Source: CAYMCO01 sp964388955
GTDB lineage: Bacteria; Chloroflexota; Anaerolineae; Anaerolineales; E44-bin32
Length of the DNA: 64,000 nt
Assembly: GCA_964388955.1 (NCBI GenBank)
Contig: CAYMCO010000003.1
Location: 140,413-204,412 of the forward strand
Reading direction: 5' to 3'
Shown here: positions 23,665 through 31,722 of the stretch, piece after piece
How positions within the stretch are numbered: the first letter of the stretch is position 1
How the letters are laid out: each line of letters begins with the position of its first letter
Position numbers and translations under genes: made by a program
The notes under the pieces: generated by a model
Databases searched by the model: none
Seen by the model: only the letters and a program-made list of their open reading frames with translations
Told to the model about the DNA's origin: nothing

Positions 23665-24834
23665 ATGTCGACAAGTCTGCAGCAAGAAGTCTGGGCATTG
23701 GATCGCTGCTCCGGTTGCGGTGCATGCGTGGCTGCTTGTTCGAAAGGGGTGCTCTCTTGGCGCGACCTCGAGACACCCCGGATCGAAGTGCGGGAAAAAC
23801 GGTTGGGACTTTCACGGCTCAGGCTTCGTGCATGCGAGGTGTGTGGGAGGAACTGTGAGGCGAGCTGCCCGCGCTTAGTGGGTGTGCCCCCACTGCGGCT
23901 CCGCCAAGCGTCCTCCGCCCGCACCGCCGGGGTCCTCCGGAGCAGCGATCCAAACGACATCGCCCGGGCTTTGCTGGTGGCGGCGATGGCCTCCGGCCTG
24001 ATTGATGGAGCCCTGATGCTTGACCTCGACCCTTGGTCGATGAGGCCCCGGGCGCGTGTCGCCACATCGGTGCACTCAGTTATGGAAGGGGTTGGCCTGC
24101 AGTTTATCTGGACCCCGCTTCTGAGCGCCTTGAATGAGGCAGTCTTCGAACTTGGTCTAAAGCGGGTTGGGGTCGTTGGCACCCCCTGTGTAGCGGAAGC
24201 GGTGCGCAAGATGCACGATTCCGACCACCCCGGCCTGGCCCCGTACCGAGACTCTCTGCGCTTTACCATCGCCATGTTCTGCACCGGTGTGTACATGCCG
24301 CAAGTGATCGACGAACTGATCGAGACTGAGCTGAACATCCCCCGCCAAGCCATCCGAGGGATCAGCACCTCCGTCTCCGAAGGCAAGATGTCCATTTCCC
24401 ATTGGGAGGGGGATGAGGTGGAAATCGACCTGATCAAGGCCTCGCCGTATCTGCGCACAGGGTGCTCTCGCTGCGATGACTACTTGGGGCTGCGTGCGGA
24501 CATTGCTCTGGGGAGCTTGGGAGCGGAGGAGGGGTACGCCTCCCTTCTCGCCCGCACGCCTCAGGGACGGGCGTTGATTGCGAACGCGGTGGATCATGGC
24601 CTGCTGGAGACTGACCCGAGCATCGATACGGCAAGCCTCGAGGCAGGCCAGAAGGAGAAGGATCGCAGGGCGAGGGCGAAAGTCTTCGACGAATTCGAGA
24701 TCCTAATGCTCAAGGCGCTGCAGGACCCCAAACTGAGCGCCCGGGTGCGACAGAGCTATGACGTCCTCTATGGGGCACACAAAGGCTCGTCGCGAAAAGG
24801 GAGGGTTGTCCATGGCAATTGTAGTGGATGCTGA
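23665..24834 (+). CDS. FrhB/FdhB-like flavin and iron-sulfur protein
   Basis: A 389-residue member of the coenzyme F420 hydrogenase/dehydrogenase beta-subunit family. The N-terminal cluster is LDRCSGCGACVAACSKGVL with a second set CEVCGRNCEASCPR; the family core follows (LKRVGVVGTPCVAEAVRKM; FTIAMFCTGVYMPQVIDEL) and the late motif TGCSRCDDYLGLRADIALGSLG. Family members bind FAD and transfer hydride or electrons to F420, ferredoxin or other acceptors; which applies here cannot be read. It starts two bases after hdrA and its last 23 bases overlap the next gene, so all are coupled. Confidence 0.85.
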   Translation: MSTSLQQEVWALDRCSGCGACVAACSKGVLSWRDLETPRIEVREKRLGLSRLRLRACEVCGRNCEASCPRLVGVPPLRLRQASSARTAGVLRSSDPNDIARALLVAAMASGLIDGALMLDLDPWSMRPRARVATSVHSVMEGVGLQFIWTPLLSALNEAVFELGLKRVGVVGTPCVAEAVRKMHDSDHPGLAPYRDSLRFTIAMFCTGVYMPQVIDELIETELNIPRQAIRGISTSVSEGKMSISHWEGDEVEIDLIKASPYLRTGCSRCDDYLGLRADIALGSLGAEEGYASLLARTPQGRALIANAVDHGLLETDPSIDTASLEAGQKEKDRRARAKVFDEFEILMLKALQDPKLSARVRQSYDVLYGAHKGSSRKGRVVHGNCSGC

Positions 24835-25528
24835 AGGGCAGGATCTGAGGGCTGTCAGCACACAGATCAAGTCGGCCCTCGAAGATGACGCGCTGGTTCT
24901 GGAGAACACGGCGCACTTGCACGGCTTGGCCGCCGGTCTGCACACTGGCGATATCACCGTCCGCGGTACGTGTGGCGACTACTTGGGGGTGCTGAACGAC
25001 GGGGCGCGCATCACCGTCGAAGGAAATGCCGGCAAGTATCTGGGCGACAACATGACCCGGGGGGAGATCATCCTGACCGGAGACGGCGGTTATGGTGTCG
25101 GCCAGTACTGCTACGGCGGCACGATCCTGGTGCATGGGGACGCCGGTGATTTCTGCGCCGTGATGAACAAAGGCGCCACGATCATCGTCGGAGGGGATGT
25201 CGGGGACGAGGTCGCCACCTACATGCTTGGGGGCGACGTGATCGTGTTGGGCAGAGCGGGGAAGAATCTGGGTAACTACCTGATTCGGGGCAACCTCTAT
25301 ATCGCGGGAGAGATCGAGAGCCTGGGGCATAACACCAGGCCGGCCGAGATCGGGGAGGAGGATATTCGCAAGCTGGCGGGATACTTTGAGAAGCATGGAA
25401 TCTCAGCCGATCCGAAGTCGTTTCTTAAGATCGAGCCCGTATCGCAGAAGCCCTTCTACAAGACCATCGAGAAGCCCGAGCCGGAGGGCGCCCCGGCCGA
25501 GGCGGCCGAATTCGTGAATCTTCCATAG
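24812..25528 (+). CDS. stand-alone GXGXG (glutamate synthase C-terminal) domain protein
   Basis: A 238-residue right-handed beta-helix of the GltB alpha-C/FwdC type: repeated Gly-rich turns such as VRGTCGDYLGVLNDGARITVEG, NAGKYLGDNMTRGEIIL, GDAGDFCAVMNKGATIIVGG and RAGKNLGNYLIRGNLYI are visible between residues 45 and 165. A roughly 60-residue charged tail follows. In glutamate synthase this domain is structural and forms part of the channel; as a separate polypeptide it occurs in archaeal-type glutamate synthase and in MgsB/GlxC-type enzymes. The start at 24812 has GGGAGGG upstream and lies inside the frhB-like gene's end. Confidence 0.85.
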   Translation: MAIVVDAEGQDLRAVSTQIKSALEDDALVLENTAHLHGLAAGLHTGDITVRGTCGDYLGVLNDGARITVEGNAGKYLGDNMTRGEIILTGDGGYGVGQYCYGGTILVHGDAGDFCAVMNKGATIIVGGDVGDEVATYMLGGDVIVLGRAGKNLGNYLIRGNLYIAGEIESLGHNTRPAEIGEEDIRKLAGYFEKHGISADPKSFLKIEPVSQKPFYKTIEKPEPEGAPAEAAEFVNLP

Positions 25529-25539
25529 GAGAGAAGCCT

Positions 25540-27111
25540 ATGCCACCTATCAATGGTGCTTTCTGCGTGACGGTGATGTCGGCCCGGTGCATCAACGCCC
25601 GGATGCCGGGAAAGTGCGCCACCTGCGTGGAGATCTGTCCCTATGAGGTATATGCCAAGGACGATCGCGGGGTTGTGCGAGTACAGAATTTCAACGCCTG
25701 TGTTGGCTGCCGGATCTGTGTCGAATTCTGCCCGGAGGACGCGATTCGGATTAACCCCGCCGAATCGGAAATCAAGGTCCGTTCTCCGTGGACCTTCTCT
25801 CAGGTTGAGGAAATCCATCAGAAGGCGCAGACCGGCGGCTACTCCCTGCGCGGCTTTGGCACGATGGGCTACGCGCCGAGCTTCGACAGCATCACCGTTG
25901 TGCCCTCCCAGATCGCCTCCGCCCCTCCCGTTGACAAGTATCGGGAGGAATGTGACCTGGAGGTCGTGATTGGGGAGGAGACTTGTGAAAGGCCGATTCG
26001 CCTCAAGTTGCCCTTTCTGTTCCCTGCCATGTCTTTCGGGGCGTTATCGAAAGAGGCGAAGATGGCACTCGCCATCGGAGCGGCGCAAACCGGCATCATG
26101 ACCAACACCGGAGAGGGCGGGTTGGTGCCAGCGGAGACCTGGCTGAGCAAGGGGTATGAGGATGAAGGGCAGACCCTGCGCCGCTGGCAGCCAGGGGGCT
26201 ATCTGGCTGTCCAGTGGTCGACGGGACGGTGGGGGGTATCTGCCGATTACCTGCGCGCGGGGGATGCGGTGGAAGTCAAGATCGGCCAGGGGGCCAAACC
26301 GGGGATGGGGGGGCATCTCCTGGGGGCCAAGGTCACTCCCGATGTCGCCGCGGTGAGAGGAATTCCTGTGGGTACCGACGCGCTGTCGCCGTGCCGCTAC
26401 TACGATGTCCAGGATCTAGCGGATATGCGCCGGATGGTGGCATTCATCCGAGACGTCACCGACTATCAGGTCCCTATTCTCTTCAAGCTGGGCCCCAGCC
26501 GACCGTATGAGGATATCAAGGCCTGCGTTGAAGCGGGAGCGGACGCCATCTCCATCGATGGTTTGGTGGGCGGGACAGGCTGCTCACCTGAAGTCGTCAC
26601 CCAAGGTGTGGGTATCCCCACGCTGGCCCTGATCCCGCCCGCGGTGCAGGCGCTGAGGGATTTGGGGGTCCACAGAAAGGTGAAGCTGTTTGTCCTTGGA
26701 GGCATGCGCCATGGCCTGGACGCGTACAAGGCGATCGCCATGGGCGCGGATGGCGTGGGTTTCGGTGCCGCGGCAGAGATCGCCATGGGCTGTCGGGCCT
26801 GCCTGGCCTGCCACTCGGGGCGGTGCCCGTATGGCATCACCTCGCAAGATCCCGAGCTGCGCAAGAGATTGCATCCGGAGGAGGCAGGGGATCGCCTGGC
26901 GAACTTCATACACGCCACAGCGGAGGAGCTCAAGATGCTCGCCATGCTCTCGGGGCACAGCGACATTCAGAGCCTGAGCACGGAGGATCTGCGGGCCATG
27001 GATCTGAACACCGCAGCGGTGAGTGGCCTCAAGCTGGTGGGATATGAGCGACCGCTGGCGATGTGGGTGAACGGGAACGGCTCCCAGGAGCCGGGAAAAT
27101 CGACAGGGTGA
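25540..27111 (+). CDS. ferredoxin-fused glutamate-synthase-type FMN protein (GltB central/FMN domain)
   Basis: A 523-residue protein of the archaeal GltB2/MgsC type. Residues 20-75 hold two [4Fe-4S] sets (CATCVEICPYEVY; CVGCRICVEFCPEDAI). The FMN TIM barrel follows with PAMSFGALSKEAKMALAIGA, MTNTGEGGLVPAE, KIGQGAKPGMGGHLLGAKV, SIDGLVGGTGCSPEVV and LFVLGGMRHGLDAYKAIAMGA. The [3Fe-4S] ligands are GCRACLACHSGRCPYGIT. There is no class-II glutamine amidotransferase domain in this protein or anywhere else in the window, so glutamine-dependent glutamate synthase activity is not assured. It may use ammonia or another amine, or act on an unrelated substrate. Confidence 0.88.
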   Translation: MPPINGAFCVTVMSARCINARMPGKCATCVEICPYEVYAKDDRGVVRVQNFNACVGCRICVEFCPEDAIRINPAESEIKVRSPWTFSQVEEIHQKAQTGGYSLRGFGTMGYAPSFDSITVVPSQIASAPPVDKYREECDLEVVIGEETCERPIRLKLPFLFPAMSFGALSKEAKMALAIGAAQTGIMTNTGEGGLVPAETWLSKGYEDEGQTLRRWQPGGYLAVQWSTGRWGVSADYLRAGDAVEVKIGQGAKPGMGGHLLGAKVTPDVAAVRGIPVGTDALSPCRYYDVQDLADMRRMVAFIRDVTDYQVPILFKLGPSRPYEDIKACVEAGADAISIDGLVGGTGCSPEVVTQGVGIPTLALIPPAVQALRDLGVHRKVKLFVLGGMRHGLDAYKAIAMGADGVGFGAAAEIAMGCRACLACHSGRCPYGITSQDPELRKRLHPEEAGDRLANFIHATAEELKMLAMLSGHSDIQSLSTEDLRAMDLNTAAVSGLKLVGYERPLAMWVNGNGSQEPGKSTG

Positions 27112-27141
27112 GCGCCGTCAAGTCAGAGAAGGGAGATCGAG

Positions 27142-27669
27142 ATGCTGGATAACTCAGTTCAGATGCAGAAGATAATGGATAACGCGATGGTGTTCTGCGC
27201 CGGAAAGATGGGGCTGGCGTCCAATGAGGAAGTGATGACGGCCCGGAAGAATGGGGATTGCACACTCTGCGACTATCTCCGCTACGGGCTCGCCAAGGAA
27301 CTCTCGGCCCACTTGGCATCGCTTGACGGGACAATCAAGGCGGTCTACATGTACGAGCCCGAGATCATCACCGCCGGCGATGGCCTGATTTCACAAGGGC
27401 CCTCGATGGTTCCGGCCATCAATATGATCGTGTGGGTCACCCGGAAGACCGCGGCCCTCGAGTCGTTGCTTGCATCCACCGCGAGGGCGTTGGAGGATCG
27501 GCTCATGAAACTGGGCTGTGAGAAAGCAAGCTCACTCTGTCATATAGTGGACACGGCTCTGGTGGATGATGAGGACGTGCGCGCAAGACGCGGTTATGGG
27601 GCGCTTCTGAGCTCCGTGACGGTGTTGCCGATCCCCATTTGGCGTCGAGTCGCAGAAGCCCAGGCATGA
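27142..27669 (+). CDS. protein of unknown function ending the redox operon
   Basis: A 175-residue soluble protein with no family I recognise. It starts at ATG 27142 after GAAGGGAGATCGAG, 30 bases downstream of the FMN protein. Features: an N-terminal helix, Cys residues in VFCAGKMGLA, DCTLCDYLRYG (a CxxC), LGCEKASSLCHIVD, and a middle segment IKAVYMYEPEIITAGDGLISQG followed by NMIVWVTRKTAALESLL. The CxxC plus isolated Cys residues could bind metal or be redox active. Strict operon position suggests a subunit or assembly factor of the preceding complex. Confidence 0.7.
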   Translation: MLDNSVQMQKIMDNAMVFCAGKMGLASNEEVMTARKNGDCTLCDYLRYGLAKELSAHLASLDGTIKAVYMYEPEIITAGDGLISQGPSMVPAINMIVWVTRKTAALESLLASTARALEDRLMKLGCEKASSLCHIVDTALVDDEDVRARRGYGALLSSVTVLPIPIWRRVAEAQA

Positions 27670-28035
27670 CCACACGCTCGTTGATTGCTTCTGCTTTCAG
27701 GATACATGTGCGCTGGCGGAGAAGCCCTCCGCCAGCGCGGGCGCGGTCCCGGCGGCGCCCTCCGGCTGGCAATGGGATGGCCGCCGATTTCTCCTTTTCG
27801 GGAGCATTGCCTGAATCAAGAGGGGTGCCCTCGTAAGGGCTGCTCCGCCATCTGGAAACCGCTGCTAGCTGGTGTCTCGCGAGCCCCCCGGGAAGAAGGC
27901 ACTTGGGTTGTCCTTTGGTCAATTGAGGCGAGCGTAAGGGCGCTCCGATGATTGGGGCTATGACCCAAGATCATTTCCGGCCTTCAGCACCTTCTCCGAA
28001 ATATCGCCTTTCAGCGAAGTAGGCCTAAATTGATG
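27670..28035. other. intergenic region with a 12-bp hairpin lacking a T-run
   Basis: GCGCTGGCGGAG (27710-27721) pairs perfectly with CTCCGCCAGCGC (27727-27738) around AAGCC, 41 bases after the operon's last stop. GC-rich sequence, not T, follows it, so it may be a Rho-assisted or mRNA-stabilising end rather than a classical terminator. No gene is seen in the rest. Confidence 0.55.
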
Positions 28036-28076
28036 ATTGTAGACAATTGACATTCTATTGTAGATTGTGCTATTCT
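28036..28076 (+). promoter_or_regulatory. promoter with GntR-type operator upstream of the first FCD regulator
   Basis: ATTGT-AG-ACAAT (28036-28047) is a perfect palindrome of the type bound by FadR/FCD-subfamily GntR proteins. It abuts TTGACA (28047-28052), with TATTCT (28071-28076) 18 bases further. A second half-like ATTGTAGATTGTG (28057-28069) sits in the spacer. The ATG at 28083 is six bases after the -10, so the mRNA is probably leaderless. Autorepression is the natural reading. Confidence 0.65.
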
Positions 28077-28082
28077 TACGCC

Positions 28083-28811
28083 ATGCACGCCCAGGCAGAT
28101 TTGACGCGCAAAAAGCTGCGACGGCCACATAGGAGATTGCTGTCAACCCAGGTGGCTGAGATTCTCCGGGAAGAAATCCTTTCTGGCCGTTTTCACGCGG
28201 GCCAAAGATTGATTGAAGAGCAACTCTGCGAGGAATTGGGGGTCAGTCGCGGCCCACTGCGCGAAGCTCTCAGTGAATTGGAAAAAAGCGGTTTGGTGTA
28301 TTCCGAACCACATCGTGGTTCGTTTGTGTATGAATTCAGCCTCGATGACGTCATAGAAATGCTTACTCTTCGAGAATTAATCGAACCCCGTGTGGCGGAG
28401 ATGGCCATGGAAGTGAACGCGACGCGGATCGCGGAGTCTTTGGAAGCATCTATTGAGAAAATGCGACGGGCAGCCGAAAGAGACGAAAGAAGCGAGGCTG
28501 CGAAAGCACACACACAGTTCCATGGCGTCTTCTACCTCGAGTCCCAAAACCGACTGTTCAAGCGATTATGGGACGAACTTGCCCCGATGTTTAGGCTGAA
28601 TCTCGTGGTTTTTCAGACCACTTTCCATTCCCTAAGCGACCTGCCACATCAACATGCTCATATTACAAACGCTGCGTCTTCTGGTGACCTGGCGAGGTTG
28701 GATGACGCGATAAGAAACCATTTCTACATGGGAGAGAAGCGGCTTGTAACTGAGCTTCTGGGGATGAGAAGGCAGGTAATGAGTAGCCAAGAGGACCCTC
28801 ACGAAGCATAG
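28083..28811 (+). CDS. GntR-family transcriptional regulator, FCD/FadR subfamily
   Basis: 242 residues. The N-terminal winged helix-turn-helix reads EILREEILSGRFHAGQRLIEE, ELGVSRGPLREALSELEKSGLV, then PHRGSFV. The C-terminal FCD ligand domain is all-helical, with LRELIEPRVAEMA and two His motifs (HTQFHGVFYLES; HAHITNAASSGD) that usually hold a metal and a carboxylate ligand. The ATG at 28083 lacks a Shine-Dalgarno, and the promoter lies directly upstream, suggesting leaderless translation. It stands at the head of the catabolic island and may control the genes from 29263 onward. Confidence 0.9.
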   Translation: MHAQADLTRKKLRRPHRRLLSTQVAEILREEILSGRFHAGQRLIEEQLCEELGVSRGPLREALSELEKSGLVYSEPHRGSFVYEFSLDDVIEMLTLRELIEPRVAEMAMEVNATRIAESLEASIEKMRRAAERDERSEAAKAHTQFHGVFYLESQNRLFKRLWDELAPMFRLNLVVFQTTFHSLSDLPHQHAHITNAASSGDLARLDDAIRNHFYMGEKRLVTELLGMRRQVMSSQEDPHEA

Positions 28812-29262
28812 GTGGATGGTCCGGGCTCCAGGCTACCATCCAAAGAATCACCATTTGCATGTGGGCTTCGTGTCACACGTCACTATTTGAGGCCCTTGTC
28901 ACTATTAGATGGCTATCTTTGGCGTTGAGAGACTGACACCGATCGTAGAAGTCGACCTTGCCTCTTGAGGCTTAGTCAGTCCAACTTGTGGCGGCACAAG
29001 CCGCAACAGAACTGGAACAAGGCACATTTTCAGAATATTGGGACCTGCCCGGGGGAGATCGCACGACAATATCCCATCAAGTCGGATCCCGGCGAGTGGC
29101 GGCCTGTGGGAAGCCAGAGTACTCTCGCCAGCTTTGGAACCGGCCTGGCGAAGTTAGACCTATGTGAAGAAGGCGGCGCCCATATTTGAGAAAGATGACA
29201 GTCTGCTAGCGGGGTCATAGCAGCCGGTTGGGGTCAAGAATGGCTGTCTGTGGAGGGACATC
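28812..29262. other. intergenic region between regulator and amidohydrolase
   Basis: GGATGGT (28814-28820) and ACCATCC (28835-28841) form a short hairpin just after the regulator's stop, without a T-run. No gene, promoter or repeat could be supported in the remaining 400 bases. Confidence 0.4.
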
Positions 29263-30030
29263 ATGATCATTGACATTCACACGCACGCAAGCGCAATGAG
29301 GGAATCGGGCAGGGCGGGGGACATCAAGGATTTCCTGAATGGGATGGATGATAACGGGATAGATATGGCCGTTCTCTTGGGGAGGCCAGGCGAAAACGAA
29401 TACTACCACGAACTGGTTGAACAATATCCGGACCGCTTGCTCGCGTTCGCGGGAGTGAATCCTTTGGATCTCGATGCACCCGAACAACTCCGGCATTATG
29501 TCCAGGAGTTGGGCTTCAGGGGGTTGAAGGTGCATCCGCCTGGCCAATTCTTCTCTCCGATCGATCCGGCCTTCTTGCGCGTGGTGAAGATGGCCGTTGA
29601 GCTAGATGTACCAATCCTGATGCATACCGGACCCTCGTTCATCAATCTTGATAGATTGCGCTATGGAGATCCAGTGGTTGTTGATGATTTGGCCTTGTCA
29701 TTTCAAGAGGCCAAATTGATCCAGGCACATGCGAACCCGCTAGGGGATGGTCCGGTCATCGCGGGGAAACACCCGAACGTCTATATGGACACAACGATTG
29801 TCTTTGCTCGCATGGTCCGGCTGATACCTGGACTGGGAGAGGAAACACTGCAGTGGATGTCTCTTGCTGGCCAGGACGGCAGCAGAAAGGTCCTTTTCGG
29901 AAGTGACACAACACCCACGCACACGGAGAGGTGGCGCTACAACTTGGAACCAATCGAGAACATGGATGTCTCTGACGAAGTGAAAGCGAGAATACTTGGT
30001 GGGAACGCCGCAAGACTCCTCAAGTTGTGA
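29263..30030 (+). CDS. amidohydrolase-2 family metal-dependent hydrolase
   Basis: A 255-residue TIM-barrel hydrolase or decarboxylase. The N-terminal metal pair is in MIIDIHTHAS; GLKVHPPGQFF, PILMHTGPS, KLIQAHANP and the C-terminal metal Asp in KVLFGSDTTPTH complete the usual site. The family includes ring-opening hydrolases and non-oxidative decarboxylases, so the substrate is open. The C-terminus VSDEVKARILGGNAARLLKL is typical. The ATG at 29263 has GGAGGGACATC upstream. It precedes the M24 peptidase and the hydantoinase pair and probably belongs to their pathway. Confidence 0.8.
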   Translation: MIIDIHTHASAMRESGRAGDIKDFLNGMDDNGIDMAVLLGRPGENEYYHELVEQYPDRLLAFAGVNPLDLDAPEQLRHYVQELGFRGLKVHPPGQFFSPIDPAFLRVVKMAVELDVPILMHTGPSFINLDRLRYGDPVVVDDLALSFQEAKLIQAHANPLGDGPVIAGKHPNVYMDTTIVFARMVRLIPGLGEETLQWMSLAGQDGSRKVLFGSDTTPTHTERWRYNLEPIENMDVSDEVKARILGGNAARLLKL

Positions 30031-30300
30031 CATTCGTGAGGATGGGTGGATGGGGAGTCATGGGCCGAGGAAAGTAAGCGAGCATTGCGCTCAAACCAGG
30101 GGGGAGTGCCCAGAAAGCCCTTGCATTTGCTGAGCCTCATTGAGGTATGTAAATCGGGTGATGGAGATCGCGGACGGAGAATTGATCCACGATTTTGAAG
30201 GACACAGTGACAACTATGCGCGGGGTCACCCGGAGATTGGAAGTTAGTCTTCTGTCACGGGTAGATGTCGTCCAGCATAGAAGCGCAGGAGGGTGTTTCG

Positions 30301-31515
30301 ATGTCGAGTACAGACTTGGGGTATGAGCAGAAAGAGCTAGATGGCATTCTTGCGGGTCTAGGAAAGCTGCAGTCGAAGATCGCGCCCTCCCCTCACAGAG
30401 CCCGTTTTACCAACGTGGAGAGAATCGGGGAGGTCATGGATGGAGCTGGAATTGAAGCCATCATCGCCACCACACCCGAGAATGTCCCATATTTCTCTGG
30501 CTACTATAATTTCGACCTTGACCTTCTACGAGAGCACACACACATCGCCATATGGCCGGCCGATGGAGATCCCATCCTGATCGCCCGTCCACTCGGTCCC
30601 GGTAGACAAATGCTCGATCCCTTCGTGGAGGATGCCCGAGTTTACGGCCGAGGGATTGGTCCCATGGAACTCCTGGCACGAGTCATCACCGAAAAAGGCT
30701 GGTCCAGGTCTCAACTCGGAATTGAGAAGGCCTTCTTTTCATTGGCCAAGTATGAAGAATTGACTCAGCTTGTTCCGGATGTGACCTTCGTGGATTGCAG
30801 ACACCTTATCGACGAGATCAAAATGATCAAGACGCCTGAGGAAATTGAGCACCTGAGGTGGGCTGCTCGGGTGACCAACAAGGCGATCCACGTGGCATAT
30901 GAACTTGCCCGACCGGGAGATACCGAAAAGAGCGTGGCAGACATGATGGGCTTCGCTATCACGAAGCTCGGTGCAGATCAGGTTGCGTTCAACGTGCTGG
31001 CTGCCGGTGAAAGGACCGTCCTGGGGCACCATTATGCTGAGGAAATCCCCCTAAAGGCCGGCGATCTAATGCGAGTCGACTATGGCGGCCTTTTCTCAGG
31101 ATACTACACCGACATGATCAGGATGGCCGTGGTTGGAGAGCCATCTGCGCGTCAGCGCGAGACTTATGGGAAAGTGGTTGATGTTCACCGGGATATGCTC
31201 GATGGCGTCAAGCCAGGAGCCATTCCTCACCAATTGACGGTCAAGGCTTTGCTGAAATATGAAGCCCTAGGGCTATCCCCAACCCGCACGTTTTTTGGCC
31301 ACAGTATTGGGCTTAGTGTCCACGAATTGCCAGACATCAACTTGAATGTGCAGAGACCAATCGAACCCGATATGGTGCTCTGTATAGAAAATGCTTGGAG
31401 CGACGAGTCCCACGGCGAGAGATATTACGTGGAAGATATGGTGCGCGTCACAGAAAACGGCTCCGAACTGCTCACCGACTACTCATCAATTGACGAAATG
31501 TACGTAATCCGTTGA
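30301..31515 (+). CDS. M24-family metallohydrolase (Xaa-Pro dipeptidase-like)
   Basis: 404 residues in the pita-bread fold. The creatinase/prolidase N-terminal domain (about 40-165) is followed by the catalytic domain with all five metal ligands of a dinuclear enzyme: Asp in RVDYGGL, Asp in YYTDMIR, His in FGHSIGLSVHE, Glu in CIENAWS and Glu in YYVEDMVRV. Presence of the metal site argues against a true creatinase, which lacks it. The start at 30301 has CAGGAGGGTG upstream, better than the ATG at 30265. The substrate may be a Pro-containing peptide or a cyclic-amide product from the neighbouring pathway (ectoine-hydrolase-type members of the family are an alternative). Confidence 0.82.
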   Translation: MSSTDLGYEQKELDGILAGLGKLQSKIAPSPHRARFTNVERIGEVMDGAGIEAIIATTPENVPYFSGYYNFDLDLLREHTHIAIWPADGDPILIARPLGPGRQMLDPFVEDARVYGRGIGPMELLARVITEKGWSRSQLGIEKAFFSLAKYEELTQLVPDVTFVDCRHLIDEIKMIKTPEEIEHLRWAARVTNKAIHVAYELARPGDTEKSVADMMGFAITKLGADQVAFNVLAAGERTVLGHHYAEEIPLKAGDLMRVDYGGLFSGYYTDMIRMAVVGEPSARQRETYGKVVDVHRDMLDGVKPGAIPHQLTVKALLKYEALGLSPTRTFFGHSIGLSVHELPDINLNVQRPIEPDMVLCIENAWSDESHGERYYVEDMVRVTENGSELLTDYSSIDEMYVIR

Positions 31516-31722
31516 TAGAAAAGATCATGAGGCCGCACCGCCCCCACGCTGTTCCGCTGTTCTCGCGAGCGAAGCCACGGCTCTGCCATGCTCCGGCGGT
31601 CCAAAAGAGCTGGGAGCAATCCGGGGGAAGGTTTTCCAAGGGACACACGAGAGGCGCGACAAACCATCTTGCATTTTGCGCCGGGGATCACCGAATGAAT
31701 GGCACAACAGGAGACTCAAGGT

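Noticed and set aside
27710..27738. Intrinsic terminator after the redox operon
   Set aside because: The stem is perfect, but GC-rich rather than T-rich sequence follows; kept only as a hairpin in the intergenic entry.
30301..31515. Creatinase (creatine amidinohydrolase) as the identity of the M24 protein
   Set aside because: Length and neighbourhood fit, but all five metal ligands of the prolidase type are present, whereas true creatinase has lost them.
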